A stretch of 64,000 nt of DNA, taken from Flaccisagitta enflata (Eukaryota > Chaetognatha > Sagittoidea > Aphragmophora). A program made the translations under genes and the position numbers. The notes below the pieces were generated by a model. It saw nothing but the letters and a program-made list of their open reading frames with translations. It was not told the DNA's origin and did no database searches. Below are positions 1-11,800 of the stretch, piece after piece (within the stretch, counting starts at the first letter, position 1; each line of letters starts with the position of its first letter). The DNA is taken from the NCBI GenBank assembly GCA_965153355.1, contig OZ231128.1:33294001-33358000 (forward strand), given 5' to 3'.

Positions 1-113
1 ATGGGGAAGAAATTCAGAGATTTTAAAATGCAACGCGACGCATCATGGGGGAGAAAATCGAAGGAAGGGGGGGGGGGGCGGAATCAAAAGCGACTGAATT
101 TCATACACCCCTG
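1..113. repeat. Family H dispersed repeat, right end (window edge)
   Basis: ATGGGGAAGAAATTCAGAGA through a G12 run and AATCAAAAGCGACTGAAT to ACACCCCTG matches 25638-25731 closely. The rest lies outside the window. Confidence 0.7.
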
Positions 114-1251
114 TATTCATTAGCCCGTTAGCAGATATCCACAATTCAAGATAAATGCTGTGCAGAAATGCTTTGTTTATAGTGGTCTTGAGAAAATTAG
201 CTTTGGTGGATATATTCAGAGGGATAATGATTTTCAAACTTTTCAAAAAAAATTCAATATACCGATCGGTTTTTGCCAAATTTGTTGCACACCCTGTTAT
301 GAAACAGGTAACACGGGGTTACAATATTGTCGCGGACGGGGTGTAGAGCAGGGACGGGAGTGTGCGTTTTTACACTAGTGCCCGACAGGTAGTGGACCCG
401 ATCATTGCAGACCAACGGATCAACGAACTGACGGACCAGCGCAAAGACGGAGGAAAGGACGATAAAAGTCTTCGACAGGTTCGCAAGTCGTCTAAAAACA
501 AGAACAACTTATACTACTCAGACGCGAGGGGTCGCCCCGTCATCCTACCACGTCCTCCATCCGTCAGTGGCAGAATCCATCCCCACATTTTGAGTCGCGC
601 GTTGGAAATGTTTTTCAGTCGACCCATCTGGCCGACTGTCCGTTTGCCCAATCTTGCATCTGGAAGGCATCTTAAAACATAAGTATTTATCCCTTGGGAA
701 ATTAGTCTGATGGTTGCTATCGGGTTCACGAGTTCCATTAGTTATCTCTCCATTCGGAGATGAATAAGGTGACTAGTTATAATTACAATGTATATCATTT
801 TGCACCTTTCCCATTCATTGATTTTCAATGGAAATTCACTGACTTAACCCCAAAAGACGAAACGGTTATCTTAGATCACTTATCTGTACTTCAATCTTTT
901 TCTGTCTCTTTAAAACCCCCTCTTCGTTAAAACTTGTTGATGTAAAGATAGATTGTCGCGGTGAAAGTAACGAGGCAACTCGCTGGCCACGCCCAGCCAG
1001 CTTGAACTTTTGGACCCTTGATCTCCAACTAGGTCGTGTTGAGAGGAGGTGACATACAATTTCTCCTTTGGCCCCGCCTCAGATAACCTCTCCTGACCTT
1101 GCTTTTGACCGTTGCTCCGCTTAGGGCCTCTGTTGCGCTTTTCTCATGTTTAGTTCCTTGAGTACAAGTGCAAGCGACCGCTTTCAGGCCAGCAGTGCTG
1201 TCGTCGTAATTGCGTTGATAGATTTCGTCATCATTATTGACGTTGTCGCAG
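114..1251. other. No gene recognised
   Basis: Mixed-composition unique sequence. Short frames only, none with recognisable protein features. A GGACCAGCGCAAAGACGGAG stretch near 435 may be a worn family A core. Confidence 0.4.
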
Positions 1252-1253
1252 CG

Positions 1254-1328
<75 letters not shown>

Positions 1329-1336
1329 TTGTTGTT

Positions 1337-1373
<37 letters not shown>

Positions 1374-1425
1374 TGGTTGTGGTTGTTGTTGTTGTTGTTG
1401 TTGTTGTTGCTAATGTTGTTGTTGC

Positions 1426-1487
<62 letters not shown>

Positions 1488-1547
1488 GTTTGTTTGTTTG
1501 GTTTTTTTTTTTCTTTTTTCTTTTTTCTTTTTTTTTTTTTCTTTTTT
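1252..1547. repeat. TTG/TCG trinucleotide array plus T/C-rich tail
   Basis: Blocks of pure TTG alternate with pure TCG, then TTTG and a T-rich run from 1500. Confidence 0.95.
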
Positions 1548-1813
1548 GTGTGAGTGTTTTTCTCCTTCTTAATTCTACCTCGATTTGTTTACTTTTCTTT
1601 TTAGTTTTGGCATTTGTCACCGTTGAATTTACTGATTCACTTTCGCTTTGTCTTCGTATTTTACAATTCTGCGCCCATCTATTTATTCAAATGCCTTATT
1701 TGTTTCTTTATTTGCTTGTTTATTTCAATCAGCGCCTCCGATTTGTAGAATGGAAAAGCAATGTGTCTTCTGATTCGTAGCAAGAAAAAATATAACAGTG
1801 GCAAATTGTAAAA

Positions 1814-2046
1814 AACAAAGCCGGATACATGGCAACCTTAGTTGCGTGCGGGTGGGCAGGGGCAGTGGAACGAAAACCTAAAAGAGTAGCATTGTGACTG
1901 ACTAATCAACCAACCGATCGACCAACCGATCGACCAACCAATCGACCAACCAATCGACCGACCGACCAACCGACCAACCAACCAACCTACCAACTGCAAC
2001 CGTCGGGAAAGTGGTTTGTAGAGTCCTGTTGCACCCAACTAACAAT
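1814..2046 (+). mobile_element. Family A element, copy with expanded CGACCAAC core
   Basis: Starts AACAAAGCCGGATACATGGC, then TTGCGTGCGGGTGGGCAGGG, the canonical 5' half. The core is a run of CGACCAACCGAT-like units (1908-1990). The 3' end keeps TTTGTAGAGTC but its hairpin has decayed to TCCTGTTGCACCCAACTAAC. Confidence 0.75.
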
Positions 2047-2086
2047 TGTACATCATTAATCAGAACAATTGTACATTATTAATCAG
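2041..2086 (+). repeat. 23-bp tandem duplication between two family A copies
   Basis: AACAATTGTACATCATTAAT plus CAG (2041-2063) is repeated with one mismatch at 2064-2086, exactly filling the gap between two head-to-tail family A copies. Confidence 0.8.
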
Positions 2087-2500
2087 AACAAGGTCGGATA
2101 CACGGCTACCCCAGTCGCGTGCGGGTGGACAGGGCCGGGGCGTTTTTTGAGGTCACTTGTTCATTTGGGCTGGAGCAGCGAGGCCAAAGACCAGTAGACC
2201 CCAGTAGGCTGGATTGGGGTTTCAGGCCTGGGGGGGAATAAGGAAGGAAGGAAGGAAGGAAGGAAGGAAGGAAGGAAGGAAGGGAGGAAGGAAGGAAGGG
2301 AGGAAGGAAGGAAGGAAGGGAGGAAGGAAGGAAAGAAGGAAGGAAGGACGTACGGAAATTCATCCCTGTGTTCTACAGGACTTCGGCCTTTTGGGGCCGC
2401 TGTCCAAAAAAGTAAAGCGTGATGGACAGATGGACTGACGAACAAACTGATGGAGGGACCAACGGACCGACAAAGTGGGGTGTAGAGATGCGTAAAACAC
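2087..2500 (+). mobile_element. Family A element carrying family B sequence and a GGAA core
   Basis: Begins AACAAGGTCGGATACACGGC. Contains a GGAA microsatellite (2240-2347), then the family B inner repeat (2356-2400: AAATTCATCCCTGTGTTCTA, then CCTTTTGGGGCCGCTG), then CCAACGGACCGACAAAG and GGTGTAGAGATGCG, the family A 3' portion. The 802-bp MITE follows immediately. It is either a B element nested in A or a composite type. Confidence 0.65.
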
Positions 2501-2506
2501 GACTTA

Positions 2507-3308
2507 CAGTATGATTTTTTTGGAATGCGGTTTTTACGTCAGTCCCTCAGTTTTCCTAACATCTACGAGATTTTTGGTAGACGATCACGTATGTTTTTGA
2601 CCGGAAATATGAGAAGTCGTAATGCCGTTGTTTCCAAGCTTACCAATCATTTCATCTCTGAACAGAATGAGGATGACTAAACCTTATCAGTAGTTTATAG
2701 CACTTAGTATAGTCTGTATGTATGTTGGTATGCTTCTGTCATGTTCTGACGAATAAAAGATCATTCAATAAACCTATATATCTCCGCTCTTGAGCATCGT
2801 AGTAAAATGCGGATTGCACCATTGGATAAAATACGAAAGAATTATATTTTGCTCTGATATCATGATGCAATATGATATATCTCTACCACCAAGCCAGTAA
2901 AAACATTGACATCTCGAAATTGGCTGTCTGATTCTCCCTCTAAAAAAGATGAGGAAGATCAGTTGATCAAGATGATCATGAGGCCAACCTAATTATGACA
3001 CAAATATTTTCTAAAGTCTGTTCAGAAAATCACACAGAAGCCCCTTGATTGCTAATCATTAGATCAACTGAACCTCCTCATTTTTTTTGGAGGGAAAATC
3101 AGATAACCAATTTCTTGATGTTAGAGATGTCAATGTTGTTACTGGCATTGTGGTAGACATATGTCGTGATGCATCATGATGTCAGAAAAAAAACATAGAA
3201 AAAATAATTTTCCGTTTTCTATCCAATGGTGCAATCCTCATCTTGCTGTGATGCTCAGGAGCGGGGATATATAGGTTTCTTATGTTGCATTCCAAAAAAA
3301 TCATACTG
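2507..3308. mobile_element. TA-flanked MITE with CAGT ends and a large palindromic core
   Basis: TA dinucleotides at 2505-2506 and 3309-3310 flank perfect ~22-bp terminal inverted repeats beginning CAGTATGATTTTTTTGGAAT. That is the Tc1/mariner pattern (CAGT ends, TA target). From about 2767 to 3281 the interior is one long imperfect palindrome: the left arm with ATCTCCGCTCTTGAGCATCG mirrors the right arm with CTCAGGAGCGGGGATATATA, and the match continues to a short loop near 2970-3060. About 240 bp at the left are outside the palindrome. No transposase is encoded. It lies at the end of a family A copy. Confidence 0.85.
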
Positions 3309-3373
3309 TATAAAAATCAAATTTCAGAGTACGCTTATTTTAGCTAAGATTTTGAAAAGATGACCTTTGTTTG

Positions 3374-3402
3374 TTTTTTTTTTTTTTTTTTTTTTTTTTT
3401 TT
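3374..3402. repeat. Poly(T) tract
   Basis: 29 consecutive T, shortly after the 802-bp MITE. Confidence 0.95.
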
Positions 3403-5549
3403 GGTTGTCTATTTGTTTGTTTTATTATTTGCGTGTTTGTTTTTAGAGACAATGAGTAGAACGGAAACGGATTGTTTTGAATTTGAATTTGATTTTTCTG
3501 AACCGACCTTCAGAGTTTAAAAACGAAAAAAAAAACCTTTGTGTCGGACCGAAAAATGAGTGGACGAATGGACAAAAGAACCAATGTACAAAAAACGGTG
3601 TAAATACATACGGCTCCGTTCCTACGCTCAACGCGATTCTTCCACGTCCATTCCGAGTTACGTAACTAAGTATCATTCGATTGCAGTTCCGATATAAATC
3701 CAGATATAAATTAAGTTACTAATCAGGATCAGGTGCGTTTGATAACTATTAAAAAGTAATTCTTCACAATGAACAATCTCTTTCATCCATCCGCTTACAC
3801 TTCTATGACATTTGCGAACCTCCCTTCTCTTGTCACCTCTTTGGGCCTTACGTTGAGAGGGGAGGAAGGAGTAAGCTCAGTTATAGCAAGCCCGCCAGAT
3901 TTAAATCCTGCGCAGTGCCAATCTTTAAACGAAGGTTAGAGGTTCTAAGTCGCACTCGCAGCTTATGCTCTGGAAAGACTGCTAGACACTTGCGGAGGTT
4001 GGTGATCTGGATAACCACAGCTATAAGGCGGAGCAGGGTTGGAAAGGCGGGTTATGTAAGATGTGATGCTTGACATGACCGAATCTGACACCCATGCTCG
4101 ATACTTACGCCAAATGTGGGGGCATCATGGCATCTCCTTGCAATGAATATGTCAACGAACGTAATGCAACATATACTCGGTTACGATCTCAGTTAGTGGT
4201 ACCGCAGGGTCCCATTAGACTAGCCAACAACAAGCACTAAGAGAATATGGTGACAGGGAAATGATAAAACTCTCTGTAATCTTGCATTTTTAATGATTTA
4301 TATTCATGAAAATATAAAACGGTGATGACAGCAAAGGACAGCAAAGGACAGCAAAGTGAGTACTGAGTTGAACATTTGCATATAAGTTTATAACGCAATA
4401 CATTGGCAATATCATTGCCCAGTACGAATCATATGTCTTTGCAATGAAAAAAAAAAAAAACATAAAACCAATAACAATTCAACGCACAATTAAAAATGGC
4501 GGAGGTGACCATGAACGCTTGGGCCGTAATGAGCAGAGAAAATGCTGTACCAGAATGCTGTACCATATGAATTTAGAAAAGAGACGCACTTTTGAATGTT
4601 TTTTTAAACTTTTTAAACTCAAAGAAACTTATCAAAATCTTAGACCATTAGGAAGCTCTTCAAAAATTCTTTCATTTGGCGCCAGTCTGGTATTTCTATA
4701 TTTTTTCGTTTGGAAATGCTATTGAAAATATTGCTAAATATTCTTTTGCAGTCCCATAGAAAAAAGGCAATTTTAGCAAAACGGACATTCACTTTGACAG
4801 GCTGTAACTTGTAACCATTAAAGACACAGACCTGGGATTGGTCTAGAATGAAAGATCTTTTGAAAATATTCAAAATCCTTTCTTCAGATAAACTTGTATT
4901 CGTAACAAAATTCGCAAACCATTCAAATCTGGGTTGAAAATATGCTTTTTTTATCGATTCAATGATCAAAAATACTTTAAACAAAAAAATTGAGTATAGC
5001 CTGTGTAAAGAGCGCTAAAAAAAAACGTAAAATCCTTACGAAAATATATCGTCAAGACTCAGAAATGCGGGCGGTCAGAGGTGATAATGCAAAAAAAAAA
5101 ACGCTCAAGAATGAAATTCTAAAAAAGTTACTGGCCAACAAACCGACCGACCGACAAATATACCGACCGACGTACCCACTTATAAAGTCGCGAGTTGAAT
5201 GGAAAATGATGTGATCGAGAAAGAGTAGAGGAGGAGGCCGGAGGGGGAGGGGAAAAAAAGAGGAAAAGGAACCTGGAAGAGGACGTGAACAAGAATGAGT
5301 AGTGAAGCGAGGCGCCGGCGCGGCGGGGAGAGCTGAGTAGAGGGTAAGCGGTGTGGTATTGGGCTTGAACAAGAATGAGTATTATAGCGAAAAGGGAAAG
5401 TGGCTTGGACGAAGGCTTGAAGAAGACAGGGAAGCGAAGAGGAGAGGGAGAGAAGAGTAGAGGCAAAGCGGAGTGTGCCGGCAAATAAATCATAAGCATA
5501 AATCCGACTGGGAAAAAGAGAATCCCTGCCGGTAGTTGACGCAGTGTGT

Positions 5550-5550
<1 letters not shown>
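3403..5550. other. No gene recognised; possible old repeats
   Basis: 4825-4880 (CAGACCTGGGATTGGTCTAG, then TTTTGAAAATATTCAAAATC) resembles 37788-37840 (CAGACCCCAGATTGGTCCCA) and faintly the family D end. 5135-5180 has a CCGACCGACCGAC run like a family A core. The rest looks unique. Confidence 0.45.

Positions 5551-5633
<83 letters not shown>
5551..5633. repeat. CT microsatellite (83 bp)
   Basis: Pure CT. Confidence 0.98.
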
Positions 5634-5638
<5 letters not shown>

Positions 5639-5733
5639 TTTTTCCTTTTCTTTCCTTTGTAGGTTTTCATAGGGGAATCGCGCTATCAAATGAGTCAAAG
5701 GTCGCGCTTTGTCAAAATCAGGTTTCCTCTTTT

Positions 5734-6188
5734 TGGGCAGCGGTCCCCAGTATCAACTTCCGAACTTCCGAACTTCCTCAATCCAGCTCATTTTGCCTGG
5801 AATACAGCCTCTCATGCTTTAAATCAACCCTCATAGGTCTTAGATCTGCCCTTTAGGCCAGTGCACTGATCAGCCTGCTCAGGCATGAAATCAACTCTCA
5901 TAAGCCTGAAGTCAGCCCTCACAAGCCTGAAAAAAAACTCTTTTAATCTTGAAATCAGCCCCCCCCCCTTTTCCACACAATCAGAGTTCTGCAGATTCTG
6001 CGGCCTGAAATCAGTCGATGGCATGATCAGGCCCTCTCAAACCTCCTCCCCACCTCTTCCTGAATGAATGTACCGAAATTCACCCCTGTTTAATACAGGA
6101 TATTGGCCTCTTACAGCCACTGTCTTGCTCTTACCCCTTTGAGACAGCAATTGAGCAGGGCAATGGGTACCGCTGATCATATGCGATC
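5734..6188. mobile_element. Family B foldback element, subtype II
   Basis: Left inner repeat GGGCAGCGGTCCCC (5734); core of ~25-30-bp units such as CTCATAAGCCTGAAGTCAGC (5770-6010); right inner repeat AAATTCACCCCTGTTTAATA through TTGGCCTCTTACAGCCACTG (6076-6121); right outer end GAGCAGGGCAATGGGTACCG, then CTGATCATATGC (6153-6184). The left outer repeat is missing. Confidence 0.65.
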
Positions 6189-6549
6189 CTTGCATGACTT
6201 GTTTAAGTTCCACCTCTCCAGTATGGTCCTTCGCTCCCATGTGTTGGACTTTCCCCGAGATTTGTTCGCGCACTGGGCTGATTTACCTCCATCCATGTAC
6301 ATTGTAGATAAGAGGAATCATTCTTTTTTTCTCAACCTGATATCTTTTGAAGGAGAGCCAAGTGTGAACTTTTTTTTCCCATTCCTATCGCCCGTTCACA
6401 TCACAACGTAAAATGTATATGATAAATGGTCATAAACGTCTCGTAAATAAATGAGCAAGTTGGATACGTTACATCTTTTGACTCTGGTTTGCGGGTATCC
6501 ATTGCTATTGCAGAGATGGCAATGGCTCAACATTGTTTATGATCGTAGA

Positions 6550-6883
6550 CATGGACGTAGGGGAGCTCTGAAGTTAGCCACGTCCACTAAGGATTTCAAG
6601 ACCGAGTCAGAATCAAGACCGACTTACATACAAGGGGAAATTTAAAAAAAAATTGTTATTTTTTTACTTTTTGCATCACTTATGAATGAAAATCTTTCAT
6701 TTAGAGGCTTTTTTCATGATATTTCAAACAAACTGAGCTAATTTTTTCTTTTTGAACTGTTTTTCAATGAAATTTTAAATTTTTCAATCTTGAATCATTC
6801 CTTATTCAAGTCCGACTTGGTTTTCAAGACCGACTTTTACCACGTCCATGGACGTGGTGGACGTGGCGTCCCCTACGTCCATG
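6550..6883. mobile_element. hAT-like MITE with 8-bp target duplication
   Basis: Flanked by ATCGTAGA at 6542-6549 and again at 6884-6891. The left end reads CATGGACGTAGGGGA, and the right end read on the minus strand begins the same way; a second matching block GCCACGTCCAC lies a few bases further in on each side, offset by a small indel. The interior is AT-rich and non-coding, with repeated TCAAGACCGACTT words. Next to the right end is a perfect 18-bp palindrome (6840-6857). The 8-bp duplication points to the hAT superfamily; no transposase is present, so it is non-autonomous. Confidence 0.85.
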
Positions 6884-8407
6884 ATCGTAGATCTTCTTTT
6901 CAATGAACAGCGATCACGGTTTATTCGCATTCAGTTCGGAGCAGCACGAAAGTCGATGCTTGAGCAGGTAGTGAGATTTTCTATAGGAAAATCTTGCAGG
7001 AGCCAGGCAGAAAGGCTGAAAATACTAAGTCCAAGTTTTCTACGTGGCTCCATTGAATGTTTTCCAGGTGGCTCAATATTGAACAATAAAAAGTTTTCCC
7101 AGTGGCTCAATATTGCACAACAGAAAGTTTTCCAGGTGGCTCATTCAAGTACATTACTTGAAATAAGAGTGCCACTTACTGAGGGTGATACAATTTTTTG
7201 TCTAAATGTGACAGCCCTAAATAAGGGTGCACTTTATGAGCCTTCTTTAAACCATTCTTGAAAAGTTTTCTGGGAGGCTCAATTGTTGTCAAAAGTCAAT
7301 AATAGCTGACTGTTATCTACTAAGGCAACAACAGCAGTCAACCACATCCAGAGTGCAGTCAAAGCCCACACCACGGTGCTTTGCAACCCCCTCCATGGTG
7401 ATGTCTACAGAGAGGCTGCTAATTCACTGCTGATAAAAACCACTGAGCCACCTGTAAAATGATCAGAGAACACTTGTTGGGTGCATTCTTAACCCACAAA
7501 ACCAAGCATTGCTACCTCACTCCACAGTGACGCCTACAGAGGAGAGTATACTTTACTGATGATATCAGCCATTGAGCCACCTAATAAATGATCAGAGAAC
7601 ACCTGTGTGGTCTAACAAGGGGAGAGCTAGTGACATGAGGGGCTAGCGGGGTTGACTTACATGTTAAGCCTGATTTGGCTTATCCCCAGATCACCACTCC
7701 ATTTTGACCAAAAGCCCCTTTATATATAGCATATATATACATATAGGTCATCCTCAGATCAAATCAGAGATCCTCTTTGGGTGATAAGTAAAAGTGGTTT
7801 AACAATAGTTTCAACCCCGCTAGCCCCTCTTGTCACCCTTCTTAAAAATTTTCTAAATGTCACTTTTGTGGCAAATCAAGTGATTTCTACAAGGCTCAAT
7901 GAAATGGTTTTCTTAGTGGCTCTTTATCAATCAGCATATATTGACCTCCTCAGAGCTGACTGCTCAGATTGCTAATCTCCCACAAAGGTTCACCTCAGAT
8001 TAGCAGTCTCTCTCAGAGCAAGACTTTTAAGTATTGGCCAGGTAGAGCCACATAGAAAATAGTTTGATTCATTTTCCTATTGGCACAATAGAATGTTTTC
8101 CAGGGGGCTCAATATTGCACAATATAAAGTTTTCTAGGTGGCTCAATATTGCACAACAGAAAGTTTTCCAGGTGGCTCATTCATGTATTTTACTTGAAAT
8201 AAGAGTGCTACTTACTGAGGGAGAAACAGTTTTTTACCTAAATGTGAGAGCCCTATATGCGGGTGCATTTTATGAGCCTACTTGAAAACAGTCTTGAAAG
8301 TTTTCTAGGAGGCTCAATTGTATCCACATGTCAATAATAGCTGGCTGTTATCTACTAAGGCAACAACAGCAGCCAACCACATCCAGAGTGCATTCAAAGC
8401 CCACATC

Positions 8408-8640
8408 ACGGTGCTTTGCAACCCCACTCCATGGTGACATCTGCAGAGAGGCAGCTTATTCACTGCAGATTCTAACCACTGAGCCACCTGAAAAATGATT
8501 AAAGGACACTTGTTGGATGCATTCTTAACCCACAAAACCAAGCATTGCTACCTCACTCCACAGTGAAGCCTACAGAGGAGAGGATACTTTACTGATGATA
8601 TCAGCTATTGAGCCACCTAATAAATGATCAGAGAACACCT
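8408..8640. repeat. Two diverged direct subrepeats inside the unit
   Basis: Starting at GGTGCTTTGCAACCCCACTC (8410) and at GCATTGCTACCTCACTCCAC (8543), each runs through a GTGA..GCCTACAGAG-like segment, a GAGCCACCT word and AAATGATCA-like sequence. They look about 70% alike, so the unit itself grew by an older duplication. Confidence 0.7.
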
Positions 8641-8665
8641 GCGTGGTCTAACAAAGGGAGAACTA

Positions 8666-8871
8666 GTGACATGAGGGGCTAGCGGGGTTGACTTACATGT
8701 TAAGCCTGATTTGGCTTATCCCCAGATCACCACCCCATTTTGACCAAAAGCCCCTTTATATATACATATATATACATATAGGTCATCCTCAGATCAAATC
8801 AGAGATCCTCTTTGGGTGATAAGTAAAAGTGGTTTAACATTAGTTTCAACCCCGCTAGCCCCTCTTGTCAC
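8666..8871. repeat. Inverted repeat inside each ~1,035-bp unit (copy 2 shown)
   Basis: Left arm 8666-8702 contains GAGGGGCTAGCGGGGTTGA; right arm 8835-8871 contains the complement TCAACCCCGCTAGCCCCTC. Arms are ~37 bp with few mismatches, and the 132-bp loop carries TATATACATATATATACATA. The same arrangement recurs in the other complete units, e.g. left arms near 7631, 9702, 10746, 11782, 12817 and 13853. Confidence 0.9.
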
Positions 8872-11800
8872 CCTTCTTAAAAATTTTCTAAATGTCACTT
8901 TTGTGGCAAATCAAGTGATTTCTACAAGGCTCAATGAAATGGTTTTCTAAGTGGCTCTTTATCAATCAGCATATATTGACCTCCTCAGAGCTGACTGCTC
9001 AGATTGCTAATCTCCCACAAAGGTTCACCTCAGATTAGCAGTCTCTCTCAGAGCAAGACTTTTAAGTATTGGCCAGGTAGAGCCACATAGAAAATAGTTT
9101 GTTTCATTTTCCTATTAGCACAATAGAATGTTTTCCAGGGGGCTCAATATTGCACAATATAAAGTTTTCTAGGTGGCTCAATATTGCACAACAGAAAGAT
9201 TTCCAGGTGGCTCATTCATGTATTTTACTTGAAATAAGAGTGCTACCTACTGAGGGAGAAACAGTTTTTTACCTTAATGTGAGAGCCCTATATGCGGGTG
9301 CATTTTATGAGCCTACTTGAAAACAGTCTTGAAAGTTTTCTAGGAGGCTCAATTGTATCCACATGTCAATAATAGCTGGCTGTTATCTACTAAGGCAACA
9401 ACAGCAGCCAACCACATCCAGAGTACATTCAAAGCCCACATCACGGTGCTTTGCAACCTCACTCCATGGTGACATCTGCAGAGAGGCAGCTTATTCACTG
9501 CAGATTCTAACCACTGAGCCACCGGTAAAATGATCAGAGGACACTTGTTGGATGCATTCTTAACCCACAAAACCGAGCATTGCTACCTCACTCCACAGTG
9601 ACGCCTACAGAGGAGAGGATACTTTACTGATGATATCAGCCATTGAGCCACCTAATAAATGATCAGAGAACACCTGTGTGGTCTAACAAGGGGAGAACTA
9701 GTGACATGAGGGGCTAGTGGGGTTGACTTACATGTTAAGCCTGATTTGGCTTATCCCCAGATCACCACCCCATTTTGACCAAAAGCCCCTTTATATATAC
9801 ATATATATACATATAGGTCATCCTCAGATCAAATCAGAGATCCTCCTTGGGTGATAAGTAAAAGTGTTTTAACATTAGTTTCAACCCCGCTAGCATCTCT
9901 TATCACCCTTCTTAAAAATTTTCTAAATGTCACTTTTGTGGCAAATCAAGTGATTTCTACAAGGCTCAATGAAATGGTTTTCTTTGTGGCTCTTTATCAA
10001 TCAGCATATATTGACCTCCTCAGAGCTGACTGCTCAGATTGCTAATCTCCCACAAAGGTTCACCTTAGATTAGAAGTCTCTCTTTCAGAGCAAGACTTTT
10101 AAGTATTGGCCAGGTAGAGCCACATAGAAAATAGTTTGATTCATTTTCCTATTGGCACAATAGAGTGTTTTCCAGGGGGCTCAATATTGCGCAATATAAA
10201 GTTTTCTAGGTGGCTCAATATTGCACAACAGAAAGTTTTCCAGGTGGCTCATTCATGTATTTTACTTGAAATAAGAGTGCCACCTACTGAGGAAGAAACA
10301 GTTTTTTACCTAAATGTGAGAGCCCTATATGCGGGTGCATTTTATGAGCGTACTTGAAAACAGTCTTGAAAGTTTTCTAGGAGGCTCAATTGTATCCACA
10401 TGTCAATAATAGCTGGCTGTTATCTACTAAGGCAACAACAGCAGCCAACCACATCCAGAGTGCATTCAAAGCCCACATCACGTGATCACGGTGCTTTGCA
10501 ACCCCACTCCATGGTGACATCTGCAGAGAGGCAGCTTATTCACTGCAGATTCTAACCACTGAGCCACCAGTAAAATGATCAGGGGACACTTGTTGAATGC
10601 ATTCTTAACCCACAAAACCAAGCATTGCCACCTCACTCCACAGTGACGCCTACAGAGGAGAGGATACTTTACTGACGATATCAGCCATTGAGCCACCTGA
10701 TAAATGATCAGAGAACACCTGTGTGGTCTAACAAGGGGAGAACTAGTGACATGAGGGGCTAGTGGGGTTGACTTACATGTTAAGCCTGATTTGGCTTATC
10801 CCCAGATCACCACCCCATTTTGACCAAAAGCCCCTTTATATATACATGTATATATACATATAGGTCATCCTCAGATCAAATCAGAGATCCTCTTTGGGTT
10901 ATAAGAAAAAGTGGTTTATTATTAGTTTCAACCCCGCTAGCCCCTCTTGTCACCCTTCTTAAAAATTTTCTAAATGTCACTTTTGTGGCAAATCAAGTGA
11001 TTTCTACAAGGCTCAATGAAATGTATTTCTTTGTGGCTCTTTATCAATCAGCATATATTGACCTCCTCAGAGCTGACTGCTCAGATTGCTAATCTCCCAC
11101 AAAGGTTCACCTCAGATTAGCAGTCTCTCTCAGAGCAAGACTTTTAAGTTTTGGTCAGGTAGAGCCACATAGAAAATAGTTTGATTCATTTTCCTATTGG
11201 CACAATAGAATGTTTTCCAGGGGGCTCAATATTGCACAATATAAAGTTTTCTAGGTGGCTCAATATTGCACAACAGAAAGTTTTCCAGGTGGCTCATTCA
11301 TGTATTTTACTTGAAATAAGAGTGCTACCTACTGAGGGAGAAACAGTTTTTTACCTAAATGTGAGAGCCCTATATGCGGGTGCATTTTATGAGCCTACTT
11401 GAAAACAGTCTTGAAAGTTTTCTAGGAGGCTCAATTGTATCCACATGTCGATAATAGCTGGCTGTTATCTACTAAGGCAACAAGAGCAGCCAACCACATC
11501 CAGAGTACATTCAAAGCCCACATCACGGTGCTTTGCAACCTCACTCCATGGTGACATCTGCAGAGAGGCAGCTTATTCATTGCAGATTCTAACCACTGAG
11601 CCACTGGTAAAATGATCAGAGGACACTTGTTGGATGCATTCTTAACCCACAAAACCAAGCATTGCTACCTCACTCCACAGTGACGCCTACAGAGGAGAGG
11701 ATACTTTACTGATGATATCAGCCATTGAGCCACCTGATAAATGATCAGTGAACACCTGTGTGGTCTAACAAGGGGAGAACTAGTGACATGAGGGGCTAGC

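Noticed and set aside
4640-4984. A 114-codon minus-strand frame in AT-rich sequence
   Set aside because: Composition-driven, no recognisable domain, and part of it (4825-4880) resembles another non-coding locus at 37788.
8064-8285. Recurring ~73-codon frames in the 1,035-bp array (e.g. 8064, 9099, 10136, 11181, 12216)
   Set aside because: They recur because the DNA recurs. The frames start and stop at different points across copies, differences are not biased to third positions, and no domain is recognisable.
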